A DNA stretch of 64,000 nucleotides from Ancylothrix sp. D3o (GCF_025370775.1 NZ_JAMXEX010000001.1:682001-746000), one strand, 5' to 3'. Positions 8,723 through 17,433 are shown, numbered from the stretch's first letter. Notes: a model not told the origin generated them from the letters alone. Numbers and translations: made by a program.

Positions 8723-8759
8723 ACTTGCTGAGCAGTTTAGGGGGATTGTCTACCTGTCC
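8649..8759 (+). other. Interleaved inverted repeats (possible pseudoknot RNA or recombination site)
   Basis: Two perfect complementary pairs cross each other. AATCCCCC (8649-8656) pairs with GGGGGATT (8740-8747), and GGACAGGTAG (8661-8670) pairs with CTACCTGTCC (8750-8759). The order A, B, A', B' would give an H-type pseudoknot enclosing about 70 bases if transcribed. It lies in the gene-poor part of the putative integrated element, next to the second TGACTACG doublet. I cannot assign it to a named RNA class. Confidence 0.5.
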
Positions 8760-8766
8760 TGAGTAT

Positions 8767-8785
8767 TGACTACGGACTGACTACG
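8767..8785 (+). repeat. Second paired TGACTACG direct repeat
   Basis: TGACTACG at 8767-8774 and 8778-8785, again with an 11-bp period. It mirrors the doublet at 7118-7136 in the same orientation, so the pairs bracket the integrase gene. Confidence 0.6.
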
Positions 8786-8791
8786 ATCAGC

Positions 8792-8825
8792 TTCTTAGAA
8801 GTGAGATCGATTTCTTAGAAGTGAG
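8792..8825 (+). repeat. TTCTTAGAAGTGAG direct repeat (two copies)
   Basis: Identical 14-base copies at 8792-8805 and 8812-8825 have a 20-bp period, close to two helical turns. Each holds the near-palindrome TTCTTAGAA. It could be an operator or integrase/excisionase site. Confidence 0.55.
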
Positions 8826-8839
8826 TTCGGCTTTGTTTT

Positions 8840-9040
8840 TTAGCAGTCCCGATAACATACTCGGTCTTTGGCTCCGTGCAGGTATCCCACTACATACTCT
8901 GGATTTTTGGAGTTTTGTCTTTGGTGTGTGTATGCGTCTTTATATCCCTGCTGGAAGTCAGGCGAGTTGAGTAAGCCTTTGTTCGTTTCTAAACAAGGTA
9001 GGTTATAGGTTTTATTGAGGCTATTAGTGTTGAGTTGCAT
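8840..9040 (-). CDS. Small hypothetical protein, 66 residues
   Basis: The reverse strand encodes MQLNTNSLNKTYNLPCLETN at the N-terminus, then FQQGYKDAYTHQRQNSKN and PEYVVGYLHGAKDRV. The paired GY-x-D/H-G-like turns (GYKDAY, GYLHGA) resemble small phage-type or cyanobacterial proteins with repeated GYxxG motifs, so it looks better than a chance frame. A weak GGATAA lies upstream of the start. It sits in the gene-poor part of the putative integrated element and points back towards the integrase. Function is unknown. Confidence 0.5.
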   Translation of the reverse strand: MQLNTNSLNKTYNLPCLETNKGLLNSPDFQQGYKDAYTHQRQNSKNPEYVVGYLHGAKDRVCYRDC

Positions 9041-9789
9041 GGTTATTATCCAGGGTTCGTTTGGTAGTTGGGGATGGCTTTGTTATTGGCTTGGGATGCC
9101 AAAATCAAAGCGTTTCGGAATTCGTCAGATGAGAGTGCTTATATGGGCCTGTCTCTTGGTTCTGACTAGGGATCTTTTCTTAAATGAAGCATTTTTATTT
9201 TGCAACGGCAACTATTCCTTGTCAGGATTGCAAAAATTTAACTTGGAGATGAGCAGTTCGCTCACCCGCTTCTTGCCGCTGTCCTTGAGGCTTTCAGGTG
9301 TATTGGCTGAATACGGCTATCAATAAATAATCCGATATCTCGGCAATTTTCTATGGTTATCCAAATATTATTTGAACTATTCCGGGGCCGGCTTATCTGT
9401 CCACTTATCACCCCTTTAAATATTCATCTTCTGCTGAATGATGGGATTTTTAAGCGCCTCCGGCTATCGCATTCTGCTTATGTTTAGCCTGGCTGGCCGT
9501 TTGTTAAAATAATTTGACGCTTAAAAAGTAGTTCTTGAAAATCTTCACATCTTGCCGGTGGGCCCAATTCATTGTTCGACAAACTCAAGAGTAATTTAGC
9601 TGTCATCTCGGATCAGCCACAATCAAGCCATTTGCCCTTGCTGTTTCCAATCTCAACACCCTCCGTATTTTCACGGATAGAGATACTACGGAGTTAGAGA
9701 GGCATAAAAATTAGCGCTTCCTCTGATGGCACAAGGACTATCTAAAGTCAAAATTTTAATAAGTCTACCAGTAAAAGGAACTCTCATAA
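9041..9789. other. Gene-poor region, probable decayed sequence
   Basis: About 750 bp with no convincing gene. Short open stretches in several frames (for example a frame with FAHPLLAAVLEAFRC around 9255-9310) are broken by stops, which could mean decayed coding sequence. The first CCGG after the tRNA appears near 9381, so the edge of the putative foreign segment may lie close to 9.3-9.4 kb. A 7-bp stem CTCCGTA/TACGGAG occurs near 9658-9692. No direct copy of the tRNA 3' end (attR) was found. Confidence 0.45.
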
Positions 9790-10017
9790 ATGATTCTCAC
9801 AAACCGGGTTTGCCATCTTCCCAGCGTTTTTCAACCATCGCCCACAACTTTAGAGGATCTGTTTGGCAAAATCCTCCTGTGTGGGTTTATTTCCCACTCC
9901 GATAGACACAAGCTGAAAGTGCTACTCCTAGAAGAATCTCTTAGCGATGAGCATCACGCGATCATCAATCGCCTGCTTTACGGAGTCCGGCGAGGCTTTT
10001 TGAGGATCACAATGTAA
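9790..10017 (+). CDS. Small cyanobacterial hypothetical protein, 75 residues
   Basis: A frame of 75 codons starts at an ATG preceded by AAAAGGAACT at good Shine-Dalgarno distance. The C-terminal half reads SHSDRHKLKVLLLEESLSDE and INRLLYGVRRGFLRI. This resembles a group of short cyanobacterial proteins with the pattern 'I-R-D-R-L...LSEEE..I-R-L...R-G-L-R', often annotated as hypothetical. It is likely a small helical bundle. It is well placed as an independent gene upstream of argS, in sequence where CCGG motifs have returned. No function can be given. Confidence 0.65.
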   Translation: MILTNRVCHLPSVFQPSPTTLEDLFGKILLCGFISHSDRHKLKVLLLEESLSDEHHAIINRLLYGVRRGFLRITM

Positions 10018-10306
10018 AGAATTATAAAGGAAGGGTGGCAATTTTGGGAACCCCTAAGCAAAAAATTTTGAGTGATGAGCATGAAAAACGCCACCAACGC
10101 GCTTTTATCTGCTAAATAGCAGGATGTTTTGATGACGGCTGACTGTGGGCCCAAAAATTTTTGTGCATATAAATACAGAAATGTTTTATGTCAAGGCCGG
10201 TGGGGCAAAATCGGTACTTGTAAGTTTTTAATGGTAAAATTATCAACCTCCTATATTTAAATAGGCAACGCAGCCCTATCGGCTCGTGGATGCCCTTATT
10301 CGCAAC

Positions 10307-12082
10307 ATGACTTCTACCCTTAACCAGCTTAAAGCCCGTTTTGACAAAGCATTTACCGCCGCGTTTGGTGCAGACTTGACCGGCACTGATCCAATGCTTG
10401 TGCTTGCGACTAACCCGAAATTTGGCGATTACCAATCAAACGCTGCCATGTCTCTTGCCAAAAAACTTGGCATGAAACCCCGCGATATTGCCCTCCGGGT
10501 TGTGGAAAATTTAGAAATATCTGATATTTGTCAACCGCCAGAAATTGCCGGCCCTGGTTTTATTAACCTTACCCTTAAACCGGCCTATCTGGAATCTCAA
10601 CTTACGGCAATGCAGTCAGACAGCCGGTTGGGTGTTCCCTTGGCAGAAAATCCCCAACGGGTGGTGGTAGATTTTTCTAGCCCGAATATTGCTAAAGAAA
10701 TGCACGTCGGACACTTGCGGTCTACGATTATTGGAGACAGCATTGCCCGCATTTTAGAATTTTTTGGTCACGATGTTTTAAGACTCAATCATGTAGGTGA
10801 TTGGGGAACGCAATTCGGGATGCTGATTGCTTATTTAAGAGAGGTTTACCCAGAGGCGCTGACAACAGCCAATGCTTTAGATATCGGGGATTTGGTGGCG
10901 TTTTATAAGAAAGCCAAACAGCGCTTTGATGAAGATGAAATTTTCCAAGAAACGGCTCGGCAAGAAGTGGTGAAATTACAGGCCGGTGCTGAAGATACTC
11001 GCCGCGCTTGGCAGCTTTTGTGTGAGCAATCTCGCCGGGAATTTCAGGTTATTTATGATTGGCTAGATATTAATTTAACCGAACGGGGAGAATCTTTTTA
11101 TAACCCCCTTTTAGCGGCGGTGGTAGAAGATTTAGAAAAAACCGGCCTGCTGGTAGAAAATCAAGGCGCAAAATGTGTATTTTTAGACGGATTTTCTAAT
11201 AAGGAAGGGGAACCGTTGCCGCTGATTGTCAAAAAATCTGATGGCGGTTATAACTATGCGACAACGGATTTAGCAGCTTTGCGTTACCGAATAGAAAAAG
11301 ATGGGGCAACTCGAATTATTTATGTAACTGATTCTGGTCAATCTTCGCATTTTGCTCAATTTTTCCAAGTGGCAAAACGGGCCGGTTGGTTGCCAGAAAA
11401 TGTTGAGATTGTTCATGTTCCCTTTGGCTTGGTTTTGGGCGAGGATGGCAAAAAAATTAAAACTCGTGCTGGGGATACAGTGCGATTGAAAGATTTGCTG
11501 AATGAGGCAATCGAACGAGCGGAAAAAGATTTACAAACCAGGCTGAAAGAAGAAGGACGGACAGAGGAAGAAGGGTTTATTAAGAATGTGGCAAAAGTGG
11601 TGGGTTTAAGTGCGGTTAAATATGCCGACTTGAGCCAAAACCGCAACAGCAATTACATTTTTAGTTTTGATAAAATGCTTGCTCTGCAAGGCAATACGGC
11701 TCCTTATATGCTTTATGCTTATGTGCGAGTTCAAGGTATCGGACGGAAGGGAGAAATTGATTTTGATACGGTGGGAGATGAGGCAAAAGTTGTTTTGACG
11801 GAAGAATCAGAGTTAACTCTGGCTAAACATTTGTTGCAACTTACGGAAATTTTAAACGGGGTAGAAATTGATTTGCTTCCTCATCGTTTGTGTGAGTATT
11901 TGTTTGAGTTGAGTAAAAAGTTTAACCAGTTTTACGAACAGTGTCCGGTGTTGAAAAGTAAAGATGGTTCGGCTTTTGACGAGTCTCAACGGATGTCTCG
12001 CTTGATGGTATGCGATTTGACAGCTAAAACGCTTAAACTGGGATTATCTTTGTTAGGTATTTCGGTTGTTGATCGGATGTAA
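10307..12082 (+). CDS. argS: Arginyl-tRNA synthetase
   Basis: This class I aminoacyl-tRNA synthetase charges tRNA-Arg. The ATG at 10307 ([16 protein letters not shown]) is preferred; a GTG at 10286 would add 7 residues. The N-terminal additional domain includes [20 protein letters not shown]. The HIGH motif is in [40 protein letters not shown] and [19 protein letters not shown] are typical; ArgS usually lacks a canonical KMSKS. The C-terminal anticodon-binding DALR domain ends in [21 protein letters not shown]. Length (591) is normal. The TauE-like gene starts only 3 bp downstream, suggesting co-transcription. Confidence 0.96.
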   Translation: MTSTLNQLKARFDKAFTAAFGADLTGTDPMLVLATNPKFGDYQSNAAMSLAKKLGMKPRDIALRVVENLEISDICQPPEIAGPGFINLTLKPAYLESQLTAMQSDSRLGVPLAENPQRVVVDFSSPNIAKEMHVGHLRSTIIGDSIARILEFFGHDVLRLNHVGDWGTQFGMLIAYLREVYPEALTTANALDIGDLVAFYKKAKQRFDEDEIFQETARQEVVKLQAGAEDTRRAWQLLCEQSRREFQVIYDWLDINLTERGESFYNPLLAAVVEDLEKTGLLVENQGAKCVFLDGFSNKEGEPLPLIVKKSDGGYNYATTDLAALRYRIEKDGATRIIYVTDSGQSSHFAQFFQVAKRAGWLPENVEIVHVPFGLVLGEDGKKIKTRAGDTVRLKDLLNEAIERAEKDLQTRLKEEGRTEEEGFIKNVAKVVGLSAVKYADLSQNRNSNYIFSFDKMLALQGNTAPYMLYAYVRVQGIGRKGEIDFDTVGDEAKVVLTEESELTLAKHLLQLTEILNGVEIDLLPHRLCEYLFELSKKFNQFYEQCPVLKSKDGSAFDESQRMSRLMVCDLTAKTLKLGLSLLGISVVDRM

Positions 12083-12085
12083 TTT

Positions 12086-12880
12086 ATGCACATTGAGCCG
12101 GTTACGTTGGGGTTGCTTCTGCTGTTGGGAGGGTTCACCGGCTTTCTGTCGGGAATTTTGGGGGTGAGTGGCGGGTTTTTGATGGTGCCTGCTCTCACTT
12201 TGATGGGGGTGCCGGTGGTGAAGGCGGCAGCTACCAGTTTGGTGAGTATTTTTTTGAGTGTTTCTTCGGCAAGTATCCGCACTTGGTTGAGGGGAGATTT
12301 TAATTTTCGCGCTTCTTGGCAACTTGCTTTGTTAGGAATTCCGGCGGCTCAGTTGGGCGCTTTTTTGGCCGGTTTGTTGCCAGATTCTTTGTTGTCTGGC
12401 GGTTATGCGATCATGCTTTTGGTGACGATTTATTTGATGAATTTACGGCAAAGTTTGTCTGAAAAGTTTAAGGCAGAAGAATCTGTTTCTGATGAGGTTG
12501 AATCTGGGAAAGGTTGGGAGTTTGCCAAAATTGGTTTGGCGGCGGGGTTGATGTCGGGGTTGTTTGGCATTGGCGGGGGTATTGTGATTGTGCCAATGGA
12601 AATTATTTTTATCGGGGTACCTTTGCCTTTGGCTGTTTCTCACAGTTTGGGGGCGATGGTGGCTATTTCGGCTTCGGGTTTGACTCAACACGCTTTAAAT
12701 GCTCATGTGTTGTGGTTGCCTGGTTTTTGTTTGGGGGCTGGGGGTATTTTGGGTTCTCAAATTGGTAGCCGGTTGTTGCACAAGTGGCCGGCTAATGTTT
12801 TGAATAAGTTTTTACAAGTTTTGTTGTTGGCTTTGGCAGTTTATATGACGGGCCGGTGTTTTTGGGGTTATTTAGTTTAA
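12086..12880 (+). CDS. TauE/SafE family sulfite/anion permease
   Basis: A 264-residue inner-membrane protein with about eight hydrophobic helices in two related halves, each opening with a glycine-rich motif: LGGFTGFLSGILGVSGGFL near residue 12 and GLAAGLMSGLFGIGGGIVIVP near residue 150. The paired G-x-x-G-G-G loops are characteristic of TauE/SafE (formerly DUF81) transporters, which export sulfite, sulfoacetate or other small anions; the substrate here is unknown. It starts 3 bp after argS. A half-length homologue follows at 13018, so the two may act together or be a duplication. Confidence 0.88.
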   Translation: MHIEPVTLGLLLLLGGFTGFLSGILGVSGGFLMVPALTLMGVPVVKAAATSLVSIFLSVSSASIRTWLRGDFNFRASWQLALLGIPAAQLGAFLAGLLPDSLLSGGYAIMLLVTIYLMNLRQSLSEKFKAEESVSDEVESGKGWEFAKIGLAAGLMSGLFGIGGGIVIVPMEIIFIGVPLPLAVSHSLGAMVAISASGLTQHALNAHVLWLPGFCLGAGGILGSQIGSRLLHKWPANVLNKFLQVLLLALAVYMTGRCFWGYLV

Positions 12881-13017
12881 AATTTTTAGGAAAAAATAAG
12901 GGTTGTGGTCTATGCTTGGTATTTTTTAATTAAGAGGATAGGAATTTAACTTTTTATGAAAAAATAGGTGGTGGTGGGATGGAACCCACTCCGTTTTTAA
13001 ATTAGTAGGATCAGAAT

Positions 13018-13401
13018 ATGTCTACAACTTTGCTGCAACTTTTGGCGATTGGTTTGGTGGCTGGGGTGGCCGGTGGGATGTTTGGCATTGGTGGTGGGGC
13101 TATTATGGTGCCGGCGATGGTTTTGCTGATGGGGATGGATCAAAAGTTCGCCACCGGCACGTCAATTGCGGCTCAAATTTTGCCGATAGGAATTTTAGGG
13201 GCCATTGTTTATTACAAAAACAATAATCTCAATATTTCCCACGCTTTGGTTATTGCTTTAGGGTTGGTTCTTGGTAATTTCGTTGGGGCTTTGTTTGGCA
13301 ATCAGCCTTATATTAGCAGCGAGTTGATGAAGAAGCTTTACGGTCTTTTTCTGTTTTTGATTGGGTTTCGTTATTTGTTTCCGCAGTTTTTTACTCGGTA
13401 G
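13018..13401 (+). CDS. Half-length TauE/SafE family membrane protein
   Basis: A 127-residue protein with about four transmembrane helices. The N-terminal LVAGVAGGMFGIGGGAIMVPA is the TauE glycine motif; it is followed by FATGTSIAAQILPIGILGA and ends in LFLFLIGFRYLFP. Full TauE proteins have two such halves, so this is either a functional half-transporter that dimerises or pairs with the preceding full-length gene, or the survivor of a truncated gene. The frame is clean with a normal ATG and AGGATC-type upstream purines, which argues against decay. A hairpin terminator follows 15 bp after the stop. Confidence 0.85.
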   Translation: MSTTLLQLLAIGLVAGVAGGMFGIGGGAIMVPAMVLLMGMDQKFATGTSIAAQILPIGILGAIVYYKNNNLNISHALVIALGLVLGNFVGALFGNQPYISSELMKKLYGLFLFLIGFRYLFPQFFTR

Positions 13402-13415
13402 AACAGCGATTAAAA

Positions 13416-13443
13416 AAAGCCGGTTTTTTAATAAATCGGCTTT
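13416..13443. terminator. Bidirectional terminator between converging genes
   Basis: AAAGCCG (13416-13422) pairs with CGGCTTT (13437-13443) around a T/A-rich loop. A-runs and T-runs lie on both sides. It separates the half TauE gene from the TPR gene on the other strand. Confidence 0.65.
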
Positions 13444-13452
13444 GAAAATAAT

Positions 13453-14838
13453 TTATCTTTTTTTTCGCCGCCGGCTGGAACGACTGCTGTTATTACTGCT
13501 ACTGGCAGATGTTTTATTTGGGTCATTTTGAACGACAGTAGGTTGTGGGTAATAATATCTCTTGCGCCGGCGTTTGATTTCTATCTCTGGAAAGTAACAA
13601 GGTAGTAAGGGATAGTTTGACTGCCATTGCCATTCTTCGCATTCTTTTTCTTTTTCCTCATCTTTATTGCTGGTTTCCGCCGGTAGGGGTGTGAGGGCTA
13701 CTCCCCATTGGTTTAGCAAGTTTTGCGCTAATTTTAAATTATTTGTATCGCCTGTTTCTGTAAAAATTTGAGCGGCTTTTTGGGCGTCGGTTTCGGCTTG
13801 ACTTACCAATTTGATTTGATGGCGAAGCACAGCCCGATCTAAATAAGCTCTACCGTGATTTGGGTTAATTTGCAAAACGCGGTCTATGTCTTGGATAGCT
13901 TGTTGAGAATTGCCTAATTTATGATAAGATAAACCACGACTTAAATAAGCGTCTGCATAGTTGGGATTGAGTTTGATGGCTTGGTCATATTCTTTGATGG
14001 CTTGTGGATACTCTCTGCGACTCAGATAAACAAATCCTCTTCCTGCATAGGCTTCTGGGATAGGATTTAAACGAATTGCCAAATTAAGATATTTTAAGGA
14101 TCGCTCTGTATCTCCTTTTATGACGGCTTCTATGCCCCGATTATTAAAGTCTAGGGCTTTTTTTGATAGTTCTACTCTTTTACTAATGATTGCAAAATTT
14201 GAGCGATAATTTGCAAGTTTATTTTGCGCTTGTGGTTCCCAGGGATTCATCGAGGGGATGGTTTGTAATAATGTTATAGCTTGCTGCCATTTTTGTTGTG
14301 CTTGCTGCCAAATTTCCGGCGGATGGGGGGGGTTCTGGACTAAAACTGCGGCTTCCATTGCTAATTTTTCCGCTGCTTTTAGGGTTTCTAGGGCTTGGGT
14401 GTTTTGCTCTAAAATGTTTAAGCTAGAGCGTAATTCTGGTAGATTTGTTTGTGCTTGTTGGTAAGCAAATCCAGGCAAATTGGGTATTTTTTCAAGATTA
14501 GTAATGTTTTGTTTGAGAAATTGTTGGGTGTTTTTTAAAGTTTGAATATCCGAAATGTTTTTAACTTTTTCTGCGCTGGCAATTAGAGTTTTTGATTGAG
14601 AAAGGGCCGATGCTTCTTGGGATTTAAAGAAGGTTAAAATGCCGGTGCCAAATAATCCGCCAAGTATTAGGGCAGTAATTAATAGTTTGGGGCGGGAATT
14701 GTTTGCTTTTTTGGCTGGGGTTTGGGGGGTTTGGTTTTGCGGCTCAAAACTTTCTATTTTTGGCGTTTCGGGTTTGAGTTGTTGACGCAGTTGCTCTAAT
14801 TCTGCTTCGATGTCAAAGTCTGGATTGTTGTTAGCCAT
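13453..14838 (-). CDS. Membrane-anchored TPR repeat protein
   Basis: The start at 14838 (MANNNPDFDIEAELEQLRQQ) is preferred over an upstream frame extension to 14859. The protein has 461 residues. A short acidic/Pro-rich cytoplasmic tail precedes one transmembrane helix near residues 50-73 (LLITALILGGLFGTGIL). A long helical region follows, then three or more TPR units around residues 230-345 (AYAGRGFVYLSRREYPQAIK, AYLSRGLSYHKLGNSQQAIQ, AYLDRAVLRHQIK). The C-terminus is strongly basic and Ser-rich (EIEIKRRRKRYYYPQ, ending in SRRRKKR), possibly nucleic-acid or membrane-surface binding. TPRs usually bind protein partners; none is indicated here. Confidence 0.82.
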   Translation of the reverse strand: MANNNPDFDIEAELEQLRQQLKPETPKIESFEPQNQTPQTPAKKANNSRPKLLITALILGGLFGTGILTFFKSQEASALSQSKTLIASAEKVKNISDIQTLKNTQQFLKQNITNLEKIPNLPGFAYQQAQTNLPELRSSLNILEQNTQALETLKAAEKLAMEAAVLVQNPPHPPEIWQQAQQKWQQAITLLQTIPSMNPWEPQAQNKLANYRSNFAIISKRVELSKKALDFNNRGIEAVIKGDTERSLKYLNLAIRLNPIPEAYAGRGFVYLSRREYPQAIKEYDQAIKLNPNYADAYLSRGLSYHKLGNSQQAIQDIDRVLQINPNHGRAYLDRAVLRHQIKLVSQAETDAQKAAQIFTETGDTNNLKLAQNLLNQWGVALTPLPAETSNKDEEKEKECEEWQWQSNYPLLPCYFPEIEIKRRRKRYYYPQPTVVQNDPNKTSASSSNNSSRSSRRRKKR

Positions 14839-14955
14839 ACACCCCCGCCCGCTAATCACGACGTTTATTTGGGCTTGATCTTACCAGGTTTAAATAGGGC
14901 TAACAATGCGTATTTTTACTGAATTTTGGCTCAGGAAGGGTCTGGCTGGTAATGA

Positions 14956-15489
14956 TTAGGGAACGATTCGTTTTTGATATTCTTCCTCGGAGATTAAATC
15001 TTCGGGGTTTTCTACACGATCAATAAATAAAATGCCGTCTAAATGGTCGTATTCGTGCTGAAAAATTCGAGCGACAAAATCGGTTAACTGTTGCCGGCAT
15101 TTATTCCCTTTTCTATCAAAATATTCTACTTCAATTGTTTTAAATCTTGGCACCAAACCCCGCACTCCGGGGACACTTAAACACCCTTCCCAGTCTTTCA
15201 CAATTTCATCAGAATGGGCGATAATTTGGGGGTTAATCATCGCCGTTGGTTCCATTGTAGAGGCGTGGGGATAACGCAAATTTGGACGCGATGCTACAAT
15301 AAACAAGCGCACAGATTCAGCTACCTGGGGTGCAGCAATGCCTACTCCGTTTGCCTGGCGACCCGTAGCAATTAAATTATCTATAAGCTGTTGAATGCGC
15401 TTGTCTTGAAAATTTGTAACCGGCCCGGCTGAACCTCGCAAAATTGCATCGCCAATTTGACAAATATTGAGAAAAGTCTCCGAACTCAT
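14956..15489 (-). CDS. def: Peptide deformylase
   Basis: Removes the N-formyl group from new proteins using Fe/Zn. The start at 15489 (MSSETFLNICQIGDAILRG) gives 177 residues, the normal length; the open frame runs further upstream without family sequence. The three PDF motifs are present: GVGIAAPQVAESVR (GxGxAAxQ), WEGCLSVPGVRGLVPR (EGCLS with the metal Cys), and IFQHEYDHLDGILFIDR (HExDH). The gene is divergent from the small membrane protein at 15672, with a 180-bp shared promoter region. Confidence 0.96.
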   Translation of the reverse strand: MSSETFLNICQIGDAILRGSAGPVTNFQDKRIQQLIDNLIATGRQANGVGIAAPQVAESVRLFIVASRPNLRYPHASTMEPTAMINPQIIAHSDEIVKDWEGCLSVPGVRGLVPRFKTIEVEYFDRKGNKCRQQLTDFVARIFQHEYDHLDGILFIDRVENPEDLISEEEYQKRIVP

Positions 15490-15671
15490 CAGACAAAACT
15501 CCACAAATTCGTTATTACCACAATTAGGGGGGAACAGCAACCGGCACAGGGAAAGAAATTTTATGTAAATTTTTGTAAAGTCTGTGAAATTGCTGCGGAA
15601 AAGGAGGCAATTATGGGCATGATAAAAAAGCCAGCCCGGATGGGCAATTTTGCCAACTAACCCTAAAGCCA

Positions 15672-16106
15672 ATGCTACAAGAAGAATTAACTCCCTGCGC
15701 TAATTTGTTATACCAGTGGATCTTGCGGAAAGTGAGCGGCCCAAGTCTGGTAAAAGTTGATATACGCGACTTTCAAGCATGGAGTGCTGAGTTTAAAGAA
15801 TTTCCTTACAGTGAAAGAGAAATATTCCAAGCTCTGCGACAGTTAAAACAACTTGAACTTATTAATGTTGCTAAAACCGAACTGACGATTCGGGCAAGAG
15901 GCTCCGAGAGCCAAGGAGTTAAACCAAAATTAAATAATGCTAAACTTTTGTTTGGCCGGTTAGCTCTGAATCCTTACCCTTATATAGGTTTGATGGTAGT
16001 TGCGTTATGTTTAAGTGCCTTAAAATTTGCTCCACTTCCCCAAACTCGCTCGACTCAACAACCTCAAACTCAAAGTCAAAATTTCCTCAATCCAGGGAAT
16101 AAATGA
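15672..16106 (+). CDS. Hypothetical protein with C-terminal membrane anchor
   Basis: A 144-residue protein. Residues 1-75 look like a winged-helix-type fold (LYQWILRKVSGPSLVKVDIR, REIFQALRQLKQLELINVA). A likely single transmembrane helix lies near residues 102-118 (YIGLMVVALCLSALKF), followed by a Gln/Thr/Pro-rich tail. A membrane-anchored DNA- or protein-binding role is only a guess. It is divergent from def and convergent with the HtrA gene, with a shared hairpin at its end. Confidence 0.7.
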   Translation: MLQEELTPCANLLYQWILRKVSGPSLVKVDIRDFQAWSAEFKEFPYSEREIFQALRQLKQLELINVAKTELTIRARGSESQGVKPKLNNAKLLFGRLALNPYPYIGLMVVALCLSALKFAPLPQTRSTQQPQTQSQNFLNPGNK

Positions 16107-16189
16107 GCGATGATGGGGGAGGAGCAAACACTTAATTTTTTTTGCAATTATTCCTAAAGCAATTTCGATAACTGCTCCCCCATCACTCA
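16104..16189. terminator. Shared hairpin between converging genes
   Basis: The left arm TGAGCGATGATGGGGGAGG (from 16104) and the right arm TGCTCCCCCATCACTCA (16173-16189) pair with small bulges. The arms reach into the ends of both flanking genes, including the stop of the HtrA gene. It probably ends transcription both ways. Confidence 0.6.
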
Positions 16190-17433
16190 GGACGCACCGG
16201 CATTTTTCCAGGGCGGACTTCTAATTTTACGGGTTGTCCGCTGCGGTTGATTTCAATAGGTAAGGGATTGCCAATTTGAGTGCCTTGGACGATTTGCTGG
16301 ACATCTTCGGCTTTGGCAACCGGCTTATTGCCAACTTTTTGAATGACATCTCCGGCCCGAATTCCTGCTTTAGCTGCCGGTGAATCTTCGACTATTCGGG
16401 CAATAACAACTCCCTGCTGAACGGCAATGCGAATTCCACTGTTTGGGTTGTTGTTGATTTGTTGTTTTAATTCCGAAGTCAGCGTTCGCATTTCAATTCC
16501 TAAATAGGGGTGTTCAGCGCTGCCGGTTTTGATGAGTTGTTGAGAAATTTGCTCAACGGTATTGATGGGAATGGCAAAACCTAAACCTTGAGCACCGCTG
16601 ATAATTGCCGTATTCATGCCAATGACTTCTCCCGCTGCATTGAGAAGTGGCCCCCCGGAATTCCCAGGATTAATGGCGGCATCAGTTTGAATAAAACCAA
16701 CTCGTTTATCGGGGACACCGACTTGGGAACTTGACCGGCCGGTGGCGCTAATAATGCCGGCGGTGACGGTATTATCTAAACCCATAGGGTTGCCAATGGC
16801 AATGGCCCATTCTCCGGGTTGGAGTTGGGTTGAGTCGCCAAAGGCCACGACCGGCAAATCGGTAGATTCAATTTTTACGACTGCAACATCGGTGACGGGA
16901 TCTTCGCCCAGGACGGTGCCGGTGAAAGTGCGGCCATCTTTAAGCGTTACTTCTACGGTATCTGCACCATCAATAACGTGGGCGTTGGTAACAATTTGGC
17001 CTTTCGAGGAAATAATAAAACCTGAGCCGGTACCACGCTCAACTCGTTGGTCTGGCGGAACTTGACCGCGACCAAAAAACCGCCGCAGAGGGTCTTCAAA
17101 AACATCAGGCCGGTTGCGGGAAACTGTTCTGGAGGCGTTGATGCGTACCACTGCCGGGCCAACTTTTTCCACTGCTTCAACAATAAAGTTAGAGTCTTGG
17201 GAGGTTCTTGATTGGTCGGCGAGTTGTTCTTGTTCAACTTGACGAGCGACGGGAAGCGGAATTTGTTGGGCTGGTGGGGCGTCGTTGATGGAAAATAAAC
17301 GGGGGTTGGCTTTGATAAGGCGAGTGCCTAAAAACGTCCCACCGGCACCCATCAACAGCAGCAACAGGAAAACCGCCGGTTGCTTCCAAGAGGGTTTTTT
17401 AGTGACCTGGCTTTTGCTGGTTGAACTATCCAT
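16183..17433 (-). CDS. HtrA/Deg family serine protease (HhoA/HhoB/HtrA type)
   Basis: A 416-residue trypsin-like protease with a PDZ domain, acting in the periplasm or at the membrane in protein quality control. The start at 17433 (MDSSTSKSQVTKKPSW) puts a signal-anchor helix at about residues 19-40 (PAVFLLLLLMGAGGTFLGT). The catalytic triad is His in VTNAHVIDGA, Asp in DPVTDVAVVKIE, and Ser in NPGNSGGPLLNAAG. The PDZ domain includes GVVIARIVEDSPAAKAGIRA. Cyanobacteria carry several paralogues (HtrA, HhoA, HhoB), which cannot be told apart here. The gene is divergent from dnaA. Confidence 0.94.
   Translation of the reverse strand: MDSSTSKSQVTKKPSWKQPAVFLLLLLMGAGGTFLGTRLIKANPRLFSINDAPPAQQIPLPVARQVEQEQLADQSRTSQDSNFIVEAVEKVGPAVVRINASRTVSRNRPDVFEDPLRRFFGRGQVPPDQRVERGTGSGFIISSKGQIVTNAHVIDGADTVEVTLKDGRTFTGTVLGEDPVTDVAVVKIESTDLPVVAFGDSTQLQPGEWAIAIGNPMGLDNTVTAGIISATGRSSSQVGVPDKRVGFIQTDAAINPGNSGGPLLNAAGEVIGMNTAIISGAQGLGFAIPINTVEQISQQLIKTGSAEHPYLGIEMRTLTSELKQQINNNPNSGIRIAVQQGVVIARIVEDSPAAKAGIRAGDVIQKVGNKPVAKAEDVQQIVQGTQIGNPLPIEINRSGQPVKLEVRPGKMPVRPE

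Noticed and set aside
8649-8759. HDV-like self-cleaving ribozyme, because of the nested pseudoknot order
   Set aside because: The spacing between helix halves (over 80 bases) and the lack of the G-starting P1 do not fit.
9015-9326. 103-codon frame on the + strand
   Set aside because: It overlaps the start of the better-looking minus-strand small gene, has no ribosome site, and its composition is unlike a protein.
7001-10285. A direct copy of the tRNA-Thr 3' end as attR
   Set aside because: None was found by eye, so the right end of the putative element could not be fixed by this criterion.
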